DNA of 6,788 nucleotides from Chroococcidiopsidaceae cyanobacterium CP_BM_RX_35 (GTDB lineage Bacteria > Cyanobacteriota > Cyanobacteriia > Cyanobacteriales > Chroococcidiopsidaceae). This document shows positions 1 through 5,259 of the stretch, piece after piece. The position numbers and the translations under genes were made by a program. Position 1 is the first letter of the stretch, and the number at the start of each line of letters is the position of its first letter. The notes under the pieces are model-generated. The model had not been told where the DNA came from. It worked only from the letters and a program-made list of their open reading frames with translations, and did no database searches. The stretch lies in assembly GCA_019242465.1 (NCBI GenBank), contig JAFAVL010000473.1, positions 1-6,788 of the forward strand. The letters are read 5' to 3'.

Positions 1-1314
1 AGAATTAATGACTCCGAAACCGCCGATGATGGCTGAGACAATTGTGAGGACATAAATGGCGATGTGCGGAGTGTTAAACTTACCGTGCATGAAGCCAAAT
101 ACTGGCGGCAATTCTCTGTCTCCACCCATGGCATAGGTAACGCGTACCCCTGTTGCTAGACAGGACAGAGCTGTACCAACTAGCGCTAGGACGACCGTAA
201 TTCCCAAGATTAACTCAACAGCAAAACCCTGACCACCAAGCAGAGTGTCACCTAGAATCTTTGCCATGTCTCCAATTGGGGCGCTGGAAGCGGCGGCGGC
301 GTCAAAGCCATGTACAACGCTACCACCTGCGTAAACTTTTGGATCGAATCCAGGAAGTTTAGTAATGTTTACACTTACTGGTAAAGCCTTAGCTGCATCG
401 AGCAACATGAAGTTTCCTCCAGACTTATCTACTAACCCCTGGTAGTTCTCGCTGATAAAAAAGTTGGCAGCGAAATACTCTAGGAAGTAGCAGATACAAG
501 CTTGAATGATCAGCGAGAGGATCACACCGCGAGGGATATCCCTTCCTGGGTTCTTTGCCTCTCCAGCTAGCGCCGTAGCAGATTCAAAACCGACAACCAA
601 GAGGATAGCAATTGTGGCTTGGAAGATTAACCCTTTAAAGTCATGTGGTAGAACCACGCTGATGGCACTTGCGTGTTCATAAGGCACGCTAGGATGACCC
701 AAACGAAAGGCGAGCGCTAAGATCGAGAAGATAGCTAGGGACGTAATCTGGATAATATTAATGATGATGTTAACTAAGGTCGAGCCAGTCACGCCAATTA
801 GCGCAATGCTGCCGACGATTGCTGCAAAGACAAAGCAAATTATGACCTTGGTCGTGTTATCTGAAGCAAAATTGGGATTGAACAGTTGACCGATGAAGAC
901 AAGGAGTGTCCCCATAAAGCCAACCATGACACCTGGATAGACCCAGTAGTATAAGTGGGCTGCCCATCCCGTAACAAATTTGGCAAGGCGAGCAAAGCGG
1001 AAGTGCGTATGCTCTTCTTTGGCGATGATTGCTGCCTCAGCGTAGTAATATGAACTACCTGCTCCGGCTTCGGGATAAGCTCTAGACAGAGTGGCATAGC
1101 AGCTGGCGGTCAGAAGAGCAATGATTGTCGCTAGAGCGACTGCTGCCCACATATTGGGGGCTGAATCCCTTGGGGATTGCAACTGGTAGGTAGTCCATAA
1201 GAAAGCACCAGGAGCGATCAGCGCCATGGCATTAATTGTGATGCCTACTAGTCCTAACTGGGGTTTCAGCTCTCCACTAGCAGCATTAACAGGGGAACGA
1301 ACTGGATTCGACAT
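1..1314 (-). CDS. APC-superfamily amino-acid permease (C-terminus cut by window edge)
   Basis: A multi-helix inner-membrane transporter of the APC superfamily, probably carrying amino acids or related amines; the substrate cannot be read from the sequence. Reading down from the ATG at 1314, all 438 codons to the left edge are open and no stop is reached, so the C-terminus is missing. Visible signs are a first hydrophobic helix at about residues 22-40 containing LIAPGAF, the motif YPEAGAGSSYYY at 80-91 (typical of APC helix 3 entry), and GFESATALAGEAKNPGR at 242-258 followed by DIPRG, a hallmark loop of the family. A hydrophilic stretch at about 285-360 separates two helices and is long for the family. 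FGFMHGKFNTPH near 408-417 matches the usual cytoplasmic loop before the late helices. There is no clear Shine-Dalgarno sequence. The start lies 32 bases after the ligase stop, so it is probably the last visible gene of that transcript. Family call is firm; substrate unknown. Confidence 0.9.
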   Translation of the reverse strand, partial: MSNPVRSPVNAASGELKPQLGLVGITINAMALIAPGAFLWTTYQLQSPRDSAPNMWAAVALATIIALLTASCYATLSRAYPEAGAGSSYYYAEAAIIAKEEHTHFRFARLAKFVTGWAAHLYYWVYPGVMVGFMGTLLVFIGQLFNPNFASDNTTKVIICFVFAAIVGSIALIGVTGSTLVNIIINIIQITSLAIFSILALAFRLGHPSVPYEHASAISVVLPHDFKGLIFQATIAILLVVGFESATALAGEAKNPGRDIPRGVILSLIIQACICYFLEYFAANFFISENYQGLVDKSGGNFMLLDAAKALPVSVNITKLPGFDPKVYAGGSVVHGFDAAAASSAPIGDMAKILGDTLLGGQGFAVELILGITVVLALVGTALSCLATGVRVTYAMGGDRELPPVFGFMHGKFNTPHIAIYVLTIVSAIIGGFGVINS

Positions 1315-1346
1315 TTTTACTTGACATCAGGTTTTTATAAAGGTCA

Positions 1347-2156
1347 TTACCCTAACCGCTCTAAAATTAAGTTTCTGTATCTTGTGTTACAAGAATCTGC
1401 GGGAAGCTGAGATTGCGTTACAATAGATTCCCACTCTGATTCTTGTAGGGGTTGAACTGCTAGATGGACTGCAAAATAATCAGCTGCTGCCATCACTAAA
1501 GCATCTATAACTGTTTGAATCAGGGCTGATCCTCGTTGAGTTAGAGGCAGACAGACTGGAATAAACGATTCGGCATCAAATACTTGGGCAAACAACCCGG
1601 CATCAGGTTCCAAGCGGATTGAACCATGCTGTAGGATCCCGTTGCCGCGTTTCAGTTGGGCGCTGCCAATAAATTTGGCACCATCTGCTAAGACTAGATC
1701 TGCGCCAGTAGCAGTACCAAAACAACTGGGGTTGTGAATGTATCCACGTCCAGCCGCACCATAGTGGAGTTCCACACCGAGTGATCGCCAGCCTCGAAGC
1801 AAAAACCCGCAAAGCTTTTGGTAGACTTGAACGCGATTACCATCCAACCCAGACGTTATTAAAGCGTAGGTTAAATCACCTTGGTGCAGGACAGCTCTGC
1901 CACCAGTAGGACGCCTGACTAATTCCAGAGGTGCCTCTTGCCATGTCAAGTGCCGCCAGTGTTCGGGCCAAGTGAATTGGTGATATCCCAAGGAGATTGC
2001 TGCTGGCGACCAGATATAGAACCGTAGAGTTGGGGGATGCTCTCCCCTCTGGTGCTGTGACAAGAGCCAGCGGTCGATTGCCATCTGAACCCGTCCTGGT
2101 GCTTCCACAAGTGGAATTAGCCGCCAAACGGGAGCTTGCCACTTATTCAAGTTCAA
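1347..2156 (-). CDS. Lipoate/octanoate protein ligase or transferase family (LplA/LipM-like), TTG start
   Basis: A 269-residue member of the biotin/lipoate A/B ligase family, which attaches lipoate or octanoate to lysines of E2 and GcvH proteins, or transfers them between such proteins, in the cytoplasm. RRPTGGRAVLHQGDLTY at 81-97 is the acyl/adenylate-binding motif. Lys161 in AKFIGSAQ sits where the family has its invariant lysine. QHGSI follows at 176-180. Cys145 in NPSCF precedes it, about where I recall the LipM-type octanoyltransferase nucleophile; I could not align it. Length fits LipM-like proteins. The codon directly before the TTG at 2156 is an in-frame TAA, so no ATG lies further upstream; the first internal ATG (residue 25) would remove conserved N-terminal sequence (WRLIP near 11-15). 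TTG is therefore the likely start. It overlaps the ybjN stop as TTGA, with no Shine-Dalgarno sequence, suggesting translational coupling. Ligase versus transferase chemistry is not settled. Confidence 0.85.
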   Translation of the reverse strand: MNLNKWQAPVWRLIPLVEAPGRVQMAIDRWLLSQHQRGEHPPTLRFYIWSPAAISLGYHQFTWPEHWRHLTWQEAPLELVRRPTGGRAVLHQGDLTYALITSGLDGNRVQVYQKLCGFLLRGWRSLGVELHYGAAGRGYIHNPSCFGTATGADLVLADGAKFIGSAQLKRGNGILQHGSIRLEPDAGLFAQVFDAESFIPVCLPLTQRGSALIQTVIDALVMAAADYFAVHLAVQPLQESEWESIVTQSQLPADSCNTRYRNLILERLG

Positions 2157-2653
2157 TTAGCGCCAAATTCAGCCTGCAAGGCTTCATCGTTATTATCTGC
2201 AATTGTTGCTACGACCGTAATGACTCGGGAAATTTTGCCAGGAGTTAGAGCTGCCAGAGTGTTGGTTGACAACACAACAACTTGTTCGTTGTAAATGCCA
2301 AAACAGGATTCAAACGTACCAGACCAATTCATCTCCAACAGATGCCGCATTAATCTAGGTTCATCTTTAGCAGGCAGCTTAAGTACAGTAGCCCAGGCGG
2401 TAAAAGTATCTTCGTCCTTCACTCCAGTGAGTTGAACAAACACTTCCACACTACCGTACTTAAACTTCCAGACATAGCCTTCGGCAGTCTTACTGACCAT
2501 CGCAGTGTCGTCTTGTTGCAAGCTAGCGATGACCGTCTGAATCACCTCTACATAGTCAAGGTTAGCTCTATCCTCAACTAGCTTATCAATGAGTTCACGG
2601 CTAGACAGGGATTGGGTTACAACTGTTTCCGGCTCGGGCGGGTTGGCTGTCAT
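2153..2653 (-). CDS. YbjN-domain protein
   Basis: A 166-residue soluble protein that I recognise as the cyanobacterial YbjN-domain type, a fold resembling type III secretion chaperones whose biochemical role is not established. After a Pro/Glu-rich, probably flexible N-terminus (about 1-15) comes a helix rich in charged residues (18-46), then strands around GYVWKFKYGSVEVFVQL (59-75), FTAWATVLKLPA (84-95), a helix RLMRHLLEMNW (100-110), and strands FGIYNEQVVVLST (118-130). The tail, from LTPGKISRVI onward, forms a last helix. No membrane segment or signal peptide is seen. The ATG at 2653 has no strong Shine-Dalgarno sequence. The gene begins 129 bases after cphB and its TGA overlaps the TTG of the ligase gene by four bases, so these two are almost certainly one transcript. 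A chaperone-like or regulatory role is possible but is not shown by the sequence. Confidence 0.85.
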   Translation of the reverse strand: MTANPPEPETVVTQSLSSRELIDKLVEDRANLDYVEVIQTVIASLQQDDTAMVSKTAEGYVWKFKYGSVEVFVQLTGVKDEDTFTAWATVLKLPAKDEPRLMRHLLEMNWSGTFESCFGIYNEQVVVLSTNTLAALTPGKISRVITVVATIADNNDEALQAEFGAN

Positions 2654-2782
2654 AATTTTCGTTTTAAGCGCCTTAGGGTTTGCCTAGACACACTTTATCG
2701 CCTGTCGGCACAGTTTTTGCCTATTGGATTTATGTTAAGTCATCGGGTTGAACTCTCCCCGGTTTGAAGTTTTACAGTGCAA

Positions 2783-3586
2783 TTACACTAGCGGTAGGTG
2801 CGTTTTCAAGTTGAAGCGATAGCCGTGGGGTAAAATGTGTAACTTCACCCCACAAAGCGCGATAGGTTCATCTTTGAGCAATCCATCCAGGTTGTTATGG
2901 GTAGCAGTTGATTCATCGACGACTGTAACGGCTCCCTGCCCAACCACCTGGAATTCATCGCCCTTGACAATAATGGCTGTGTCTTCATCAATCCCTAGAC
3001 CAAGCAACGCAGGTTGAAGCAACAGGGCTGCCAGCAGGCGACCGAGGCGACCCCGTTGTGCAAAGTGCTGATCCACTACAATACCTGGCAAAAAGCCCAT
3101 GCCAGGACCCATGCTAACCGCATCGATACTGGGATTAGATACGGATGCCCCGCCCATAATCATTTCGTCAGGCATCATGGCGGCACCAGCACTGGTGCCG
3201 CCAATCACAGCTCCTTCCTCATACCGCTTGTGAATAGCCGCGTCCAGGGGAGTGCCTTTAATGAAGTCCACAATGCGCGATTGGTCACCTCCGGTAAAGA
3301 AGATGCCAGTCGCCTGTTCAATTATGTGGATGGAGCTTTCCCGTTTGGAATCTTCGCGGTGTTCGGTATGCACGACCTGCACCAACTCTGCCCCTAACCG
3401 CTTAAACACGTGAATGTAGTCATCCCCTACCTCTTTAGGTAGGCTGGTAGCAGCGGTCATCACCGCGATTCGGGCGTTCACGCCGCCAGCGGCTCGGACA
3501 AATTCCCGCAAGACCAAGTAATCACCCTGCCTATCCTCTGCACCACCAATGATGATCAGAGTGCCCCGTGTTAGCTCGGTACCCAT
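2783..3586 (-). CDS. cphB: Cyanophycinase
   Basis: A cytoplasmic serine-type exopeptidase of the S51-like family that degrades cyanophycin (multi-L-arginyl-poly-L-aspartate) to beta-Asp-Arg dipeptides, releasing stored nitrogen and carbon. With the start used here it is 267 residues long. Ser132 lies in the nucleophile elbow GGTSAGA, His174 in VDQHFAQR and Glu201 in GIDED; these match, residue for residue, the Ser/His/Glu positions I recall for Synechocystis CphB. Arg178, Arg180 and Arg183, expected in substrate binding, are also present, as are the N-terminal IIIGGAEDRQGD and FFTGGDQSR loops. A longer reading from an ATG at 3652 is possible. The ATG at 3586 is preferred because AGGAG lies 8 bases upstream, the protein then begins like other cyanophycinases, and the numbering falls in register. 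cphA, often a neighbour, is absent here. Co-transcription with ybjN, 129 bases downstream, is possible. Confidence 0.96.
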   Translation of the reverse strand: MGTELTRGTLIIIGGAEDRQGDYLVLREFVRAAGGVNARIAVMTAATSLPKEVGDDYIHVFKRLGAELVQVVHTEHREDSKRESSIHIIEQATGIFFTGGDQSRIVDFIKGTPLDAAIHKRYEEGAVIGGTSAGAAMMPDEMIMGGASVSNPSIDAVSMGPGMGFLPGIVVDQHFAQRGRLGRLLAALLLQPALLGLGIDEDTAIIVKGDEFQVVGQGAVTVVDESTATHNNLDGLLKDEPIALCGVKLHILPHGYRFNLKTHLPLV

Positions 3587-3594
3587 AGCGATTG

Positions 3595-3599
3595 CTCCT
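3595..3599 (-). promoter_or_regulatory. Ribosome binding site deciding the cphB start
   Basis: On the minus strand AGGAG stands 8 bases before the ATG at 3586. The alternative in-frame ATG at 3652 has only AAGG directly abutting it, which is too close to act as a ribosome binding site. This favours the 267-residue protein over the 289-residue one. Confidence 0.75.
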
Positions 3600-3654
3600 A
3601 GTATTATGTCTGTCACATTGCAACTCTCAGCAGACCCTATCCTCCTCGCCATCC

Positions 3655-3777
3655 TTAGCGCTTTGAGCTATTGCATTTCAGCATGTCAACGCCCGCAATC
3701 ATCCATGCAATCAATGCGCCCAGAACCCCGGTGGCGCGACTAAACACTGTAGGCAGGTTAAGGATGCCCGCGCCCAC
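3655..3777 (-). pseudogene. Relic of the N-terminal part of an APC-type (arginine/ornithine-like) amino-acid antiporter
   Basis: Forty codons between two stops (TAG at 3780-3778 and TAA at 3657-3655) read VGAGILNLP, then a TVFSRATG stretch, then VLGALIAWMIAGVDML, and a short polar tail KCNSSKR. The first part is the helix-1 substrate-binding signature of APC-superfamily carriers, usually written VGAGIFxLP. The following ATGxxGALIAWxIAG pattern is what I recall from basic amino-acid/polyamine (arginine:ornithine-type) antiporters, where it leads into helix 2. A complete carrier would have more than 400 residues, so this is a fragment lacking the start and nearly all of the body. The tail after VDML could reflect an internal deletion joining helix 2 to a later loop; that is inference. 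The fragment sits in the 243-base gap between the DUF1269 gene and cphB, so the cphB leader has been built partly from it. It could instead be a chance small ORF, but the motif density argues against that. Confidence 0.65.
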
Positions 3778-3829
3778 CTACAGGGTTGTATTGTGAAAAG
3801 CAACTCCCACATTGGAGAAGTTAATTTAA

Positions 3830-4324
3830 CTACACCTCTGCGCCAAAGTCTTCCCGCAGTTTTGCTTCTTGCTCCTTTGATAGGTTTGATTGAATCAATT
3901 CACCTTTTTGGTCTTGGGTAAAAGCCTCTCCAACCTTATCTACCGTGACCTGACCCGTCAGCAAAAATAGGGCAGATGTTCCTTCTGTGACTTTGCTTTG
4001 CAGCTCATTGATGAAGCTATCATTAATTCCATAGTCAGTAAACCGACCTGAAAGCGCGCCTGCTGCGGCACCCACTATCATCCCTAACAAAGGGGCAAAA
4101 AAGATGAGACCAAATAATACTCCCCAGAATGCACCTCCCAGTGCACCAGAGCCCACAGTATTCATTGCCTGATAGGTTTTAGGACGTTTACGCCCCTGGG
4201 GCCAGGAAACGACCGCGGCATCCAGGACTTGAATTATTTGCTGTTTTTGCAGGTCTTCTAACTTAGTCAAAGCATGATCTGCACCATCAGCAGTATTGAA
4301 TTTCCAAACAGTTAGTGCCGACAT
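3830..4324 (-). CDS. DUF1269 membrane protein with glycine-rich hairpin
   Basis: A 164-residue protein of the DUF1269 family, of unknown biochemical function. The N-terminal part (1-50) is a small alpha/beta domain starting LTVWKF. It is followed by a very hydrophobic, Gly/Ala-rich segment at about 57-93 with spaced glycines (GSGALGGAFWGVLFG, then GMIVGAAAGALSG) that looks like a membrane-inserted helical hairpin or glycine zipper. The C-terminal half (about 100-164) is soluble: a helix NDSFINELQSKV, a strand SALFLLTGQV, and a charged helical tail with SKEQEAKLREDFG. No signal peptide is visible. The start at 4324 is fixed by a perfect AGGAGG five bases upstream. The gene lies 60 bases after the receiver gene on the same strand, so the two may share a transcript. 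Relatives are often described as general-stress or envelope-associated; that is not shown here. Confidence 0.88.
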   Translation of the reverse strand: MSALTVWKFNTADGADHALTKLEDLQKQQIIQVLDAAVVSWPQGRKRPKTYQAMNTVGSGALGGAFWGVLFGLIFFAPLLGMIVGAAAGALSGRFTDYGINDSFINELQSKVTEGTSALFLLTGQVTVDKVGEAFTQDQKGELIQSNLSKEQEAKLREDFGAEV

Positions 4325-4329
4325 ATTTT

Positions 4330-4335
4330 CCTCCT
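4330..4335 (-). promoter_or_regulatory. Perfect Shine-Dalgarno sequence of the DUF1269 gene
   Basis: The minus strand reads AGGAGG followed by AAAAT and the ATG at 4324. It is the strongest ribosome binding site in the window, which fixes the start and suggests efficient translation. The neighbouring genes have weak sites or none. Confidence 0.85.
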
Positions 4336-4384
4336 GGGTTAATGTTTGTAATCATTCCCGATTAGCTGATAATAGGCTGGCTGG

Positions 4385-4774
4385 TTACAGCTCTCCATTA
4401 CTCCACCCTAGCAGGCGAGAAACTTGGTTGGGTAGGGTGGAAGGGTTGAACGGTTTAGTAATTGCTCCGGCAAATCCCATTCGGTTAAGCTGCGCTGGGG
4501 TAAACCAATTGGCTCTGGCAGAAATCAGCAAAATTGGGATAGATTGATTAATTGAATGTTGCTTCAATTGTTCAATGAATATTAGAGCGTCTGTTTCTGA
4601 AGTAGAAGTATCTAGCAAAATGGCATCAGGGCGGCTCGTTGCACACATATCAATTCCCTCTTGAATCGAGTTTGATAGAATAACTCTCCAGCCGCCAAGT
4701 TCACTGAGGCAGGCATGCAACATTTCTCGAATACTGGTTTCGTACTCAATCAACAAAATGGATTTAGTACACAT
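4385..4774 (-). CDS. CheY-like single-domain response regulator with a degenerate acidic pocket
   Basis: A 129-residue stand-alone receiver domain with no output domain. Asp55 in DAILLDTSTSE is the expected phospho-acceptor, Ser85 in LLISAR replaces the usual Thr/Ser switch residue, and Lys107 in ITKPF is the conserved lysine. The layout (LGGW near 26-29, a late GFAGAITKPFNPSTLPNQV at 100-118, LLGW near the end) matches a common cyanobacterial receiver subfamily. The acidic pair that binds magnesium, normally DD, is Glu10-Tyr11 in ILLIEYE. The usual MMP after the phospho-Asp is STS. Phosphorylation may therefore be weak, altered or absent. The ATG at 4774 is chosen because it leads straight into strand 1; an in-frame ATG at 4816 would add 14 residues unlike any receiver. 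AGAGG lies 11 bases upstream of the chosen start, a loose Shine-Dalgarno sequence. No kinase gene is next to it, so its partner is unknown. Confidence 0.88.
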   Translation of the reverse strand: MCTKSILLIEYETSIREMLHACLSELGGWRVILSNSIQEGIDMCATSRPDAILLDTSTSETDALIFIEQLKQHSINQSIPILLISARANWFTPAQLNRMGFAGAITKPFNPSTLPNQVSRLLGWSNGEL

Positions 4775-4791
4775 GGACAATATGCCCTCTA

Positions 4792-4804
4792 CCCTTAAAA
4801 AGGG
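4792..4804. repeat. Short perfect hairpin before the receiver gene
   Basis: The plus strand reads CCCTT-AAA-AAGGG, a perfect 5-base stem with a 3-base loop (CCCTT-TTT-AAGGG on the gene strand). It lies 18 bases upstream of the chosen receiver start and only one base from the AGAGG that could be its ribosome binding site. It could affect access to that site or be chance. Confidence 0.45.
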
Positions 4805-4841
4805 AACAGCTTTCACTTGAGTGAGTGCTTGAGAAGCTGTT
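4805..4841. repeat. Perfect 8-base inverted repeat before the receiver gene
   Basis: AACAGCTT at 4805-4812 is the exact reverse complement of AAGCTGTT at 4834-4841, with 21 bases between. The loop contains CACTTGAGTG and a repeated CTTGAG, so it can fold further. On the gene strand this hairpin is followed directly by CCCTTTTT, giving it a partly terminator-like or leader-like look just upstream of the receiver gene. Its role is unknown. Confidence 0.45.
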
Positions 4842-5146
4842 AGAGAGTTCTGTCAATATGAAAATGACGACTAAAGTCCAGCTTCACATCTTCCCGCACT
4901 TGTCTGGCAAGCGCTACCATAGCTGATGCAGAAGTATCTCTCTTCTGTCAAGCTGGGGAGAAACCTTAATCATCATGGGCTAAACTGACATAAACTCATT
5001 GAATTTTCCGACTCACGCAACTGCTGTAAAGCTTGGTTTAAAGCATTGACCGCAACCTCAACATGACTGATTTTGGATAAGTTATCGCTGAACATGGCAG
5101 AAGCAACTTGAGGGTTACTGAGATAATTCGCTTTCTAAATTAGAAC

Positions 5147-5206
5147 AAAAAAATATGAAGCTGATATGAAAGGATGAGAATCCACTTAGTTACTTTCATC
5201 CTTCAT
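5147..5206 (-). terminator. Possible transcription terminator after the MscS gene
   Basis: On the minus strand, about 54 bases after the MscS stop, ATGAAGGATGA (5206-5196) pairs with TCATCCTTTCAT (5177-5166) across an 18-base loop, with one bulged base. A run of seven T residues follows at 5153-5147, but 12 bases separate it from the stem and the stem is AT-rich. This is therefore weak as an intrinsic terminator. Confidence 0.3.
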
Positions 5207-5259
5207 TGTCAATACAACGCCAAGTAAAAAGTACTGCCTCAACCAATGTGGAGTATGAG

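Larger units (their letters stand above)
4775..5259. other. 485-base gap without a convincing gene
   Basis: Between the receiver gene and the MscS gene I see no ORF of family-recognisable content on either strand. It holds two very short minus-strand ORFs: 5095-4973 (40 residues, ATG start, containing VAVNALNQALQQLRESEN, helix-like) and 4920-4840 (26 residues, containing LARQVREDVKLDFSRHF). It also holds a stem-loop with a T-rich tract just after the MscS gene and two adjacent inverted repeats just before the receiver gene. The two short ORFs lie in different frames and have no clear ribosome binding sites. They could be remains of a decayed gene, but I cannot name a family. Confidence 0.6.

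Noticed and set aside
2654..2782. Terminator between cphB and ybjN
   Set aside because: Only a 4-base CGGG/CCCG pairing is seen and no T-run follows, so there is no support for an intrinsic terminator.
2835..3397. Plus-strand ORFs opposite cphB and other plus-strand ORFs across the window
   Set aside because: They lie antisense to well-supported genes, show no family signature, and have shadow-like composition.
2783..3652. A 289-residue cyanophycinase starting at 3652
   Set aside because: The extra 22 residues do not resemble cyanophycinase N-termini, the ATG at 3652 has no properly spaced ribosome binding site, and AGGAG is correctly placed before 3586.
3587..3690. Promoter or NtcA site for cphB
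   Set aside because: A perfect TTGACA occurs at 3689-3684 but no acceptable -10 lies 16-18 bases on. A GTGACAGACATAATAC stretch near the start has the wrong spacing for the NtcA consensus GTA-N8-TAC.
3820..3830. Palindrome GTTAATTTAAC at the end of the DUF1269 gene
   Set aside because: Eleven AT-rich bases with an odd centre, overlapping a stop codon. This is too short and low in complexity to call a terminator or operator.
4385..4816. Receiver protein extended to an ATG at 4816
   Set aside because: The additional 14 residues precede strand 1 without receiver character and are encoded by the inverted repeats and the Shine-Dalgarno region.
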